Positions 38,893 through 51,300 of a stretch of DNA of 64,000 nucleotides are shown here, piece after piece; within the stretch, counting starts at the first letter, position 1, and each line of letters starts with the position of its first letter. A program made the translations under genes and the position numbers. Source of the stretch: Formicarius rufipectus (Eukaryota; Chordata; Aves; Passeriformes; Formicariidae); NCBI GenBank assembly GCA_013399695.1, contig VXAU01004384.1:1013818-1077817 (forward strand), read 5' to 3'. The notes beneath the pieces were generated by a model. It worked only from the letters and a program-made list of their open reading frames with translations, was not told where the DNA came from and ran no database searches.

Positions 38893-39699
38893 CCTTCTCT
38901 TCCTTCTCTTCCTTTTCATCTCTGTTGCGTATTTGGTTCCCTCTCTAAAAAAGCTTTGAACTTTCGGGTCTGTCATTCGGAAATCTCTCCATAATAGCCT
39001 CTTGAATTCCATCTATTTCTGCTACATGTTGCAATGTAATAAAGCAAGGTTTGCAGGAAGAGGTAATGTCTTTTATTAAACCTAGTGTTAGGATGGGAAA
39101 AACACTCAAGCTTTCACATATAAAAGACAGGAATTCTTTTTGATGTAGACAGTATTTAAACTGAGCAAAGGCTCCCAGGTGAGTATCAATGAGTTAAAGA
39201 AGGAATTGAAATATGTTTGTTTATTGAGAAGCCTTGAATTACGTTTTATTTCAGAAAGTTTGTATTTAAGCAAGCCTTCACAAAAGCATTAAGCAGTGTG
39301 AACTTTACCAACACTTTTTGTTAAACGCTTAATCCACACCCACATCAAAACAAAGACAGATGGCTGAGCTCTTTGCATATGAGAAGGTGACTTTTCACAC
39401 ATAGCCTTAACAGCAAACCTTTTGCCTTTTTTTTTTCCTTCACGGAAATACAAAGCTCCAAGATAATAGAGTTTCCTTAATTTACATTTCTCCCAAGAAG
39501 TGGAAATTACAAAACTACAGACAACAAACACTGGCTAATCAGTCTAGGGAAAAAGGTCCAAAGGGAAAACTCAGAAATGGGTTTGCTTGAAAGCAGAACA
39601 GGCAGAAAGGACCTTGAGCTATGAATGCTTTTGTATTGCTAATCTACCTAATGTTCTATTGAGAAATAAAGAAATTCTTGAATGAATGATTCTGACTTT

Positions 39700-40500
39700 G
39701 TTCCAGTGTGAATTGAGTAGCTGCTTCTTAAAACAAATCCAGTACCCAGTTTGTATTTAAACAAGTCTTCCTGAAGACCTTTTCTCAAACAAGTCTTTCT
39801 ACGAGAAAAACAACTGTTGATTTTGTAGTCATCGTGTGAATAACTTCTATTATAGTCAGCAAAGCCTTGCCTACTGTGAGATTTTTTTTGAACCTGTAAC
39901 TCTTAATCAGGACTGCTGTCAGCTGTAGGGCCTGAGGAAGCTGTCATACACACAATATTCAAATGGAGTTGTGTTTTTCCCACAGTGCTGTTGAAAGGAA
40001 ACGCTTTTGTTAAGCAAAGCCTGAGAGACATTCGTATCCTGAAATGGAAACAAATAAAACGAAGGAGGGTCTCCCAACCTGATAAACACTTTCCAAGTGC
40101 GATGTGTCTCCAGTACTGAAATTACACACCACGAACGATTTCCAAATCTCTTTCCCAAATATAGGTTAGAAGTGTTAAGAATTTGTGGGAAAGTTTTCCT
40201 TCGGTGTAGACCACGGCTTGATGTTTATTCATATGCTGTAGTAAGCAAATGAGAAACTAAGCACTTTGTAAATGGTGCATCATTTTGACTACTTGATCCA
40301 CTCTACTGACAGAACAGTTTGGCATAATTGCTGGCATACATAATATTTTCAAATGACAATTCTCCAAACAAGTCAGGGCCTGAGCTAACAGCAGAGAAAG
40401 GTTAAGAAAAGCTGCCTAGATATTGAGCTGCATTCTGGATTATTAAATGCCACAGACAATTAAGGTTTATAGTTGATACTGTCCACAACACAAATGCATG
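39700..40500. promoter_or_regulatory. Candidate conserved non-coding region
   Basis: Transposon-free, with scattered CpGs in AT-rich DNA (for example CACGAACGATT near 40131 and TTCGGTGTAGACCACGG near 40200) and several homeodomain-like motifs. It continues the regulatory-looking texture of the preceding kilobase. No open frame is convincing. The call rests on texture only. Confidence 0.22.
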
Positions 40501-40784
40501 CCTCTGCCTTCAGTACTTCCAGTTCCACAGCATGTCCTGGTATCTATCTTCAGCTGTTGCTTTAGATGTGAAAGCTGATTTTTCTGCTATAGCCCTTCCC
40601 TCCCATTTGACCACAACTGTTTTGAAACAGGCCCAAAACCCCTTCAGTGCTGCCTCTACATGTAGTTTTGATTTAACACTGGTAGTACCACACATGCTAC
40701 TGCTTCTGAGTCATGCCAGGAGTGGAGCAGCTTCAGCTCCATGTTGCTGTGTATCTACTCTAATAAATCAGGCAGGATTATGCA

Positions 40785-40820
40785 TTGCTAATGAGAAAAG
40801 TTGCCTTGCTAATGAGAAAA
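40785..40820 (+). repeat. Short tandem duplication, 15-base unit
   Basis: TTGCTAATGAGAAAA occurs at 40785-40799 and again at 40806-40820, giving a 21-base period. It looks like a small recent duplication; the 21-base period also conserves reading phase, but the frame it lies in is not recognisably coding. Confidence 0.9.
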
Positions 40821-43749
40821 ACCCTTCCTCAAGAGAGACTGACAGAAAATAATGAACAGCACTTTAAAGAAGTTCAAAAGACAACGAAGTACGGCCAGTA
40901 ACAAAAGTCCAGAAGTATTACACTCCTATTATGGCACTGTCACAGGATTAGGATGGAGATCTTTCATTTTCAAACATGCCTGTTTTGTTTTGGCATCCCA
41001 GTGTTTGGCTATCAAATCCCCAACAATTAGCAGGCACCACGATTAAAGAGCATCTTATGTAGAAGCAGTCAGACAAGCAGAGATACAGTGACAGCAAGAA
41101 GATTGATGGCAAGAGGGACCCAGAGAGCACGACAGTGGCCAATGTACATGTAGTGCCTGCAGATATGCTTGTTTAGAAAAAAAACCCTAAAGCTGAGTTT
41201 CAGCTGTGAGCAGCCTGTACTGACTTTAGCAGCAATGTGGAGCTGGTCAGTGTCCACAGGGAAGAGTTGTACAGACAGAGAGAAAAGATACGTGTCTGTA
41301 AAAAGGAGCCTGCACAGCACAAGCTATGAGTTGTTACTAATATCTCTGTTTATACCTTGGTTCAGAATAAAAGCTCATTATTGCAAGTATTTTCCCTGTT
41401 GCCATAAGGAAGCATTTTTCATGTTAATCCTAAATCTTCCAAAGGTGTAATGCCTGTGAAATTTGCCAACACTGCTGCATAAAACAGGTTCTGAAACCTT
41501 AACTCTTTTCATAGTAGGAGAAGATCCAGCTTTCCTATCCTGTAATCCTGTTTGGAACAGGAAAATCTTGTAATTGGTACTACTATAATACCATCATTAA
41601 TGCAATTTTACGTCCTTTGAATTTATATATTGCATAGGTCAGCCAGGTAGTTACTATCAGTACTATCTGCTCTGTCTTATCAAATTGCATCTTGTGTTAC
41701 TGAGATAATCCTTCCTGCTGCCTCTGAGGGAGCTTTGCCATAGCCTCATGCTCTGGTTGATGGCATCACAGATTGCCTTCCCAGCAAGTCTCATGGCATA
41801 TAGCTATGTTTTTCTTTCCAGAACTAAGTCTCTGACAGAGAGCCACAAATAAGCTATTAACTCTCAGAAAAATCTGTGACCAGTCTTCCACCTCAGTGAT
41901 TTATTTTTTGTAATCATGCCTTATTTTCAAGGCACTCTTCATAAGGAGAAAGACCAGAAATCTTTTTTAATATCTTTCATCTTCCAGGCCTTACAAACTG
42001 GACAGGATAAAAATGTACAGAATGCTAGTCTTTACTTCCAGTTGATACTTTGTCTTCCTACTTTGATGACTAGCAAAGATAATAGCTGTGATGCTAGTTA
42101 TAATGATTTTGCTGTCAGACCAACAAAGCTTTCACAGCAACGCATCCAGTTTGCAGACCAATATAATCTAATAAATAATACATGAAAAAGATACCTATAT
42201 GGCTAAAAAAAAAAGACTAGGATTGTCAATTTTTAAGAGATGTGTTCCTGACTATCCTTTTTCTTCCCTAAATTGCAGTTTAAGATCCTGCTAAGCAGCC
42301 CTTTCTCTCAAATACTGTGAACACACTGCTGATGGTGACACCTTGTCTTCTGGAAAGGCACCACCAGCTCCCCTATATACAGCTCACAGCATGTGCACAC
42401 TCTCTGTTAACTGCAGACCCACTGTGACTCTTACGACTCCAGTGCAACAGAGGAAGCAATCGGATGCATATAGAATGAACATATTCCAGGTGAGCAGCTA
42501 CTTGCTAGGATTTTGGAACCTCCCACTTCAGCAATAATACATATCTCTCCTCCTTGTGGTTACTGAGCTAAAGGCACAGTCTGAGGTTGAGAGCCTTTTG
42601 TTTTACCGCAATGCTGGAATTCTGGTTTTAGGCTGAACGGCTCTCCTCAAGTCAGCTGTGATTATTTTGTGACAAGGCTCATTGTGGGGAAAGTAAAGGA
42701 TAGGAATGTTGCATTGATATGTGGGAGTTTTCCTTTATCATTAAGAGTTTTGGAAAGCTGAAAAGTTACTGTATATTCTTAATAATAACTAATAAAACTT
42801 CTGTTATAATGGAAACAAAATCATTATGGATCACAGTGTTCCTATGCATATCTTTGTCCCAACCTGAATACCTGTTTCCTCCATGGGGCAACTGCAGCTA
42901 GATGTGATAAAGCATGGAGGTCTCAAGGCAATTAGATTCCTACTAAGTTTTATGCAAAAAGGGAATGCACAAAGGACAAAGACCCTGAAAATATCTCTGT
43001 GTGCATGCCTGTCAGGTACCTGTCAGGGAAAGGCAGAAGCATAGAATTATTAAGCATCTCGGAATTCTCAGGGTTCTCCTTTGTGGATATTGCCCTGAGA
43101 CTTTCCCTCAAGTAGAAAAAAAAACCAACTCCGATTTTGCACATTCTTGGACACAGTGTCAAACAACAAGATGCAAACTGACAAGAAAACTAATCCCAGC
43201 AATCAGCAGAATATGTCCCCAGACTAGACCACCTTGTTCCAGCATTTGGCCTAAATAACACAGTCACTGTTTTCATGGGTTTTGACCTTGGATAGTCAGG
43301 TTTATCTTACTGGGTTCCCTTTCACCTTGGCACACCAGCTCTCTGAATTAATTTACAAACCCACTATGCGATGGGTCTGCTTGTACTGGCACATCATCCC
43401 CTGACATCATCCCTGAATGGGACAACACTGGTGAACTGTTTGGAATGCTATAGTACGCTGCTGCAAGGGCCATCTGCATTTCCAGCTCCTTTGGAATGTG
43501 ATGGCACATCAACTCAGAGAATGAACAAGCAGATATTACTGTCTCTTGGCTTATATATTCTTATTGTCTTTATCCTAAGCATTTGTGACAGGCTCCTGTT
43601 ACTCCAAAATGGAAGTTAAGCTACATGGATTCATCTGTCTTCGTGTGAGTAGTTCTTATGTTCAGGTATTCTATATATGTTCTAAATTACTCCCTGGGTC
43701 TTCATCAGCTTCTGGTTTTAGCATCACTGTCCAGAGTTTGTGTCATAAG
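40821..43749. other. Unique non-coding sequence
   Basis: No exon, RNA gene or recognisable transposon. Open frames are short and unrelated to known families. Confidence 0.55.
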
Positions 43750-44224
43750 CTGTGTCCAGCTCTGGGGCCTCCAACATAAGAAGTACATGAACCTGTTGAA
43801 GTGAGTCCATTGGAGGTGACAAAGATGTTCAGAGGGCTGGAGCACCCCTCTTAGGAAGACAGACTGAGACAGTTTGGGGAGAGCACAGAGGAGGCTCTAG
43901 AGACACCTCACGGTGGCCCTCCAGCACCTAAAAGGGTCTTGCAAAAGAGATGGAGGGCAAATTTTAACATGGGTAGATAGTGATTGGACAAGGGTTTTAA
44001 ACTAAAAGAGCAGATATTTAGATTGGATGTAGGAAGAAATGCTTTACTGAGAGGGCGGTGAGACACTGGAACAGGCTGCCCAGAGAAGCTGTGGATGCCC
44101 ATCCCTGGAAGTGTTCAAGGCCAGGTTGAATGGTGCCCTGGGAAACCTGGTCTAGTGCGTGGCATCCCTGTCCATGGCAGAGAGGTTGGAACTAGATAAT
44201 CTTTACAGTCCCTATTCTATACAA
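43750..44224 (+). mobile_element. CR1 LINE fragment, plus strand
   Basis: Runs from CTGTGTCCAGCTCTGGGGCC through AGAGGGCTGGAGCACCCCTC, TTTAGATTGGATGTAGGAAG, GAACAGGCTGCCCAGAGAAG, CATCCCTGGAAGTGTTCAAG and GTTGGAACTAGATAATCTTT to CCCTATTCTAT. This is the plus-strand order of the avian CR1 ORF2 C-terminal end and 3' UTR. Relative to the usual sequence, the segment after the AGACTGAGA block (about 43867-43890) appears shortened, and the terminal octamer tail is eroded. Stops and indels make it non-coding. Confidence 0.95.
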
Positions 44225-47200
44225 AAGTGATACATGGTAGGAAAAAAATAGCGTCGCTGTATGTAATGGTGGAGATTAAGAGAGAAGCACCTTTCCTGAA
44301 TGTCCCTGTTTTTAAATGACCTAGCCTTTCAGCTGGTATTTGTTGCTAGCATAAAGTGATTGGGAGTTTCCATTAATATCTCTCTTCCTTTTCAAATCTA
44401 GTTTATACAAGCACAAAGAAGCATTTAATCAGGCAAGGTTACAAAACATGGACAAAGCATGGACATGACTGCGGGGCAAAAGCAAATAGCGCAGCTATTC
44501 TGGAATGGTGGTGTCAGTCTGGAATGACTCCCCACTGTGACATTTTTATTCCACAAAATCATTGATTTATTTTGGATGACAGTACACATATGCACAATTA
44601 CCCTGAAGAGCTATTCTGGCCAACAACACTAGGAGGGCAAGCATGGAGTGTGATTTTCAGAGCCATAGGCAGTTTTATTGCTGTCTGGGAAGAAGATAGT
44701 TTAAATCTCTCAAATCCCAACAAAAAAGCTCAAGTCTGTAGCTAGAGCAGTATGAAGTGTTTTCATTTACATTAGCAGAATTTTATTTCAGCTTAGTTAA
44801 GAACATAAAGCCCTTTTTTAAAACCTATTAGTTTTAAATGCAGATAAAGAGAAAATAAACTGGAAAATATTCACAGATTTTCCTTTTCGTATTTTAACCA
44901 GCTAAAGAATGAACTGAATTTTGATAAACTTCAGTTAACATTTTATACTGAAAAATGACTGTGTCTATGTATGTGTGACATAACATAGAGTTTCAAGAGA
45001 ACTTAATCTGACAATTTTTTAAAGTAGTTCTGTGAATGGACCTAGAGCCTAGAACAATTTATAGCCAATGAGCCAGAGAACTGCAGGAACTTGTGGAATT
45101 CAAGATGTCTCTGGGTGGCTTCCAGGAGGTCACAGACAGGTAAGGAATTAAAACCAGCAAATGAAAGTTTGCTAGCCAGATTGCTGCACAGCCTTAAGGA
45201 ACCTTTTGTGAATCTGCAAACAGGGAGGCTGATCAAAACTGTCATCAACAATTCAAGAAGAGCCACCTGTGCCTATACAAAGTCCATGGACAGAAATATC
45301 TAGAGAAGTTTGCAAAGTCACTGTAGTGTGTCAGCCTTGAATCCCATCAGTATCTATTAAAATATCAGTATTGTTAAAGACCTTGTCAGTTTTCAGTTTT
45401 AGTTGGGACATAACTAAATTTTTTGCTGCTAATCAGGAAAATTAACATGCTGAACTTTCAACTTAAGGGATTTACTCTTTGTAACTTCTAACACCATGTA
45501 GACAATGAGTTTTAAAGGCTATGTGATTAAGTCAAGAGTGAAGGGGTAAAATAAACAGGAAAATACATATCATAAAGAATCTACATGCTCATGTTGCTCT
45601 ATATTCTTCTCAGGGGCCATAGCTGTATTTATACCAGAATTTCTGTGACTAACAAACAAGTTCCATCTCTTTCATAAATATTTGTCTTAATTGGTTTTGA
45701 ACAAATTAGATAAACAGAAAAAGGACTAGTAGATGTGAATGCAGCAATTAGGTATAAATTCCTTTGTCCTTGGGTACATATTCAGAGGTACTAATCTTTA
45801 ACTTCAAAACACTGTAGAATAGCTACGTTTTTTTCCCTTCCCTGTGGCACATAACCAAACCTCAGCAGTAAGGTTAAACCTGTGATAGCCAAGCAGATAT
45901 CCAATATTTTTAGATGCACAAATGAATCAAAAATAACCTCAAGGAATTCCTATGAACAAGCAAGCAAACAAACAAACAAAGAAAAGCTATCAGGAGAGCA
46001 AAAGTGGATTTGGTACAGGATGAGCCACTTAGAAAGGCTAAGAGTAAAAAACATATTAATTCTAATGTAGCTGAGAAGTCTGTCTCCTATTCAGCAAATC
46101 ATTTAAAAAGCCTGTCTGGGATTTACTAGAGCTAATGAGATTTAAAATGCTTAACTTTACACTTGGATTCATAATGTTTTCTGAATTGGCATCTTTGATA
46201 TGAGGGAATTTGTTTAAAAAGGAGAGAAACAAACTAGACAATCTTCATGGATGTAAATCCTGTTTGCAGCTTCCCTTTCACTACACTGAATAAATTGCAC
46301 AGTAATCCTAACCTTGTTTGTGCATTTATTGAAAGTGAATAGTGGTATCAAAAACACATATCTAGAGACAGAAAGGGCTGTCAAGTCACTTAGCTGTGTC
46401 AGAACTCATATATACATACATACACAGCTATTTTCATACTGATAAACATTCTTTGAAACTCCATGTTTGTGGGATAAGAAGAGACCTTGGCATTTCTGAT
46501 TCCAAACAATTAAAAAACCCACTAGATTTTGTTTCCAGTTTCATGCAACCACAGAAATAGCAATTGCTAATAATGTATTATACTAAAATCTCTCTTGCAG
46601 CCACTTTGTGGTATTCCAGTCTCTACAGGACTTAGTTACTGTTTTAAGAAAATTCTTAACTATTCTGGTTATAAAATCACCACAATATGAAACAGTCCTC
46701 TGTATTTTTGGTTGCTTTCAGACTTGTCAATGTAGCTATATCCTCAGTGTAGTTCCAGTTGTAAAAAACACTTGAGATCTTTATTTCATGGCAAGCATAT
46801 TGCTATTGTTAAGCAATTACACAAAAATTAACATTAATAATGGGTACTGATAACTAGGAAGAGTAACTAAGAAAATATGTGTACTACTGCCTCAAGCCAC
46901 TCTAGGCTGAGTATTGCTCTACATCTCAAAAATTACACTATCAGGGCTAGTATTTTTACAATATATGTTATCCATAGATTATCTGGATAGAGTTGAAGCC
47001 ACTAAAAGAAGAGCTAGAAAGAAATGTTATTGCACGTTGAGCAACTCATCAACCTTCACTTATCCCTGTATCTCTTGACAGGCAGAGCACTACTAAAGGA
47101 AGTCCCTTTGAGGAAAACTGAGAACTTATGGCAAATATACAGCAGATAAGATGGAGAATGATACACTATTCTATTCAGAAGGGAAAAAAATCCCAAAACA

Positions 47201-48119
47201 TCGTAGTACCTAGGCAGACAAGGTAAGTTTTACAACCATATATAGCATACACCTATATCTATGGTACACCTAAAAATTAGTTGCAGGAGCTGACATTAGG
47301 TTTGCAAGATAAAGAAGCTCAGTGGAAAATTCACCTTCTAAAAGATGCAGACTAACTACCAAAAAATCAAGATAGAAAAAGTGTAGTTAAAAGAAGGGAG
47401 CACATTTCAGCTTTGGTACTACATAACAATAGAAGCTTTTAAGATGTTTAACAAACACGGCCTTTAATGGGGTTTCAGCAAGAATTTATAGGAGATGTTT
47501 GTGGCCTGTAATGGCCATGGTAACTGCCCCACATAGTCAGATGGAGAAGTTCATTGGAAAAGATGGTTTTGCTAATCAAAAGTTTCAAAAGTTTGTGGTC
47601 TTCCTAAGACTTGATACAGCAACAGTGGTGTTAAAAGGGGGGTTGAGCCAATGCTCTCCCATTACATAACCAAAGCACAAATTATGCTCATACTGTCAGC
47701 AAAGCAACCTGATTAGGTCCAGAAACAGCTCTGGTTCTCCAAGGACACCACCCAGGGTCTGGGTACCTAACACAGGTATTCTGATGGGCCAACTACCTGA
47801 TTTCTAGGTGTTGTAAATGCTAAGGTAGGCCTCCATGGCTAATTAGGCATCACTTAGTATATAACAGTCTTAAAAGAACGGGAAATTAAAAGAAAGGAAG
47901 TGGATGTATGCATCTTTTCTGAATAATTCATATATGCAGCAAATTTTGGCTTAACAGTAATGCTCCTTCTGTTATGAATTCCAGGTATTTGTCTCATTCA
48001 CCAAAGTAAGCTTTTGATTTCTTTGTGCTAGTCAAGTCTGACTTGCACTATAGTTATTTTTATCACAGAACTCCTTAAAGATGTAATTTTACAGTCATCT
48101 ATCATAGAAGAATACAATG
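44225..48119. other. AT-rich unique sequence
   Basis: No gene or transposon seen. Contains a CAAA-type low-complexity tract at 45955-45981 and a short CATA-rich tract near 46409-46427. Confidence 0.55.
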
Positions 48120-48371
48120 AGGAATCACTGAATCAATTAGGTTGGAAAAGACCAGTAAGATCATCAAGTCCAATCTCTGAACACCACCATGTCAACTAGA
48201 TCATGGCACCAAGTGCCATATCCACTCTTCTTAAACACCTCCAGGGACAGTGACTCCACCACCTCCCTGGGCAGTCAATTTCAATGTTTAATTACCCTTT
48301 CATTGAAGAAATTCCTTCTAATGTCCAACCTGAACCTTCCCTGGAGCAGCTTGAAACTATGTTCTGTCATT
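48120..48371 (-). mobile_element. CR1 LINE fragment, 3' end, minus strand
   Basis: On the plus strand: AATCACTGAATCAATTAGGT then TGGAAAAGACC, AAGATCATCAAGTCCAATCT, CACCTCCAGGGACAGTGACT, CCACCACCTCCCTGGGCAGT, and AAGAAATTCCTTCTAATGTC. This is the reverse complement of a CR1 3' end of the 'GTTGGAAAAGACC' type, a lineage distinct from the copies at 26.2 and 28.9 kb. The tail may begin as far left as 48101. No coding capacity remains. Confidence 0.95.
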
Positions 48372-51300
48372 CTGTAGTAGCCCACAGTTATAGTTTAGTT
48401 TGCCAGGTGTGTTACAAGCAACACCAATATATTTGCCAGCTAGCTCAAATATTGTCACTTTCTCAAAGGACAATCTGCTCCAAGTACATGAATAAGCTTC
48501 ATCTCTAGCTGTGTTCAAATCTCAGTAATTATCATACATGAAAGGGAAGCAAGAAATTCTCTGTTTTGTTAAGGACATCTGGAAGGTGTGTCACAAATAC
48601 AGTAGGAAAAAGCAAATTTTGAGGAAAAATATTTGAAGGATATCCTCTAGGGTGGCACATTTAGTACACAGCACTTAGCACTGTCCTGTTACATAACTCC
48701 AGTTATATCTCTAGTCTAACATAGTCTCTGAATGCCAGAAAAAACCCTTAAATTACCTTGTGCTCATGTAGGAAAGTGTTAACTTACTTAAGCTTTACGA
48801 GACACTTTGTAGAGATAAGAGTTTGTTTCAGAGATACTTATTGGACTTGCCTCGCAGCAGCTGCTCTGCCGTTTCACCCACTACTCTAAAAAGTACTGAG
48901 ACTCATGTCCTTGTCACTCCTCTGAAAGTAAGGCAAGTAAACAGCCACGAGTATTTGGGTTCTGATGAGGTAAACTGCTTACACGTAGCAGTCTGCCTCT
49001 TCTCGCACTTCTGGGACTGACATAGATGGTGGGTTGAAGTGCTTTCAAATAGTAGCTTTATGCTCATGGACTCCTTGTTTTTCAGACGCTATTTTCCCTC
49101 AAGAATAGGTATTTTTAAAATACTTGCATCTCTTCTACTTTAAAGAGAGCATCAAGAAAGCCTGTCAGGAGTCTGCTGTGAGGACAGAGGGGAAGGGAAT
49201 TTGATCGTGCCAGATTATCACCAGCTATCACACACTTCAAGAGCTGGAAGGTAAAAGGCTGGAAACAAATTTGTGTTACTTTATCACACAGTTCAAACTT
49301 GATTGCTTAACGATATGGCAACACTGATGCAGCTGCTGAACAGAAGCCCATGATTTGGACTGTCCTTATTAGACTTGTATATACAAACAACTCAGGATAA
49401 CAGGAACAAAAACCAGCTTTCCATACAACTACTTTGATCTATGCTTACTGAGGAGAAAGTTGACAGAGCATCAAAAGCATATCTGTACATTATTCATGTA
49501 CACTTATCTGTCAGCAGATAGATCGAAATCCTATCAATTACTACTTTCAATATTGATTAAAATAGTGAACATGTTTTACCATAGCTGGAGACAGTGTTGC
49601 ATGCATTTGATACGCAACACTTGATAAGTCACTAGCGAATTACCAGGTAAATTAGTCAAGTTTATTTAACAAACCTTTGGCTTCCTTGAATTTCCTTTAT
49701 GAGCATCATAGGAATTTTACTTCTTAGCTGTAACTGCCATGGTTCTGCAACTCTGTATTGACAAGTTTCCTAATTCAAATTCACTAGGCTGTATTTATTT
49801 GGTGTGCTAAAGGAGACTAATGTTTAAAGTACTCATGTCTCCTTGTGGCTGAGGGAAAGCATCTGAGCTCTATACTTCACAGATTTCTGGGAAGCTAATA
49901 AGATGTGTGGCTGAGGCTGTAAGCCAAGAAGTAGGCAAATGGCAGCAGAAAATCATTTCAAGTCATGTCAGGATCTTTGCTGAGTCATATCAGTTTCAGC
50001 GTCTGTGTGAGCAAGTCTGTGTGATTCCACATCACACCCAAAACTACCATAAGGGATTTTGGCCTGCCTTTATTATTTTTATAGCTAATTTACAACATCT
50101 TCCTGGAAAAACACCACAACAAATTGAAAAATGAAGACTCAGATGGTGTGTCTGAACATCTCATATAGTGATAATCCAACAAATCCAAATCCAATTGACC
50201 TGTACCATTACCGAAAAAGTGTTCTCCTTACAATCCATCTGGTAGATGGTGAAATTATCATCACTACAGACAGAACCACTGCTGTATAAAATTTCTGCTA
50301 ATTCCTTTTTGTTTTCTCATGGAACAGCTGATGCATCTGTTATTCTCGTCCATTCCTCACCTGTTTTAGGCCAAGTAAGTGTCTCAAGACACTTCTCTTT
50401 AACAAGGTGGGTGGGCAGAGTAGGTACTGATTTATTTCTCAGATGAGGCACTGAGAGGCACTTTCACTGAGAGATATGAGTTCTGGACCCAATTTTTCCT
50501 CCCTGTTCTCTTCATTGCTCTATGAAAAGAAAAGAGACCATGCCTAGGAAGGAGCAAATTATAACAACCATGCTCAGCTCCACAGTGTTTATTGATAGAT
50601 TTGGTCAAAAGGCAGAACTAGCACTCATTTTATTTTCCCTCTCTGCTTGACTACTTGCTGAGAGCCAGAGGAGAAGTAGCACTCAATGATTGTCATAGCT
50701 TTAAATCAGACCCAAGCTAAAGGCTTAGGCAACCTAACCAAACACAGTGCAAGCAAATCCTGCACCAATTCTGCATGACTGTGTGGATATAGGGAATAAA
50801 CTCCTATATTGTATATTCTGATAATCTATCCATGAGTAGATAATGTTAAAGATACATAGGTCCACTCTGATTCCTATTTTCAGACTAGATACAGACAGAA
50901 TGTGTCTCTTTGGAAATGAGTGTCATTGCTTTACTGTCATGGAGGATCTCAAACTACCTGTGTGGATAACAAAAGTGGCAGCTCTATGTCACCTGAAAAA
51001 GAAACAGACACAATTCTCCCCATAGCTTTGGCTGCTTCCAGTGGACCAGCATTACCTCAGGCTTCTCTCTAGCCAGCTCTCACCTGCACTTACCTTAGCT
51101 AGACAAACCTTTCAATGGTGTGAAATGGAGAGGGATAAGCCTTGGTTTCACTGGCACATCTGAGCAGATCTGCAACCCACCTTTTTGCTCTAACCTTTTA
51201 AACAAATTCCAGTTTATACAGTTAATAGATGGTCATAATAATGACAGAGATGTTTTAAGTGGGCATTTACAAATTCAGTTCTGTAGGACTTTTTCTTTCA

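Larger units (their letters stand above)
38440..39540. promoter_or_regulatory. Candidate conserved non-coding region
   Basis: A kilobase without transposons that mixes AT-rich stretches with isolated retained CpGs. It holds a perfect 9-base inverted repeat (38581-38607), SOX-like ACAAAG near 39350, and clusters of homeodomain-type AT-core words. The second half (39160-39540) has the same texture. These are typical of vertebrate developmental enhancers, but they are not proof. A T/C-rich tract with an unresolved base lies at 38881-38914. Confidence 0.25.

Noticed and set aside
43908..44102. Minus-strand frame inside the CR1 copy
   Set aside because: It is antisense to the plus-strand CR1 and is a shadow of the element.
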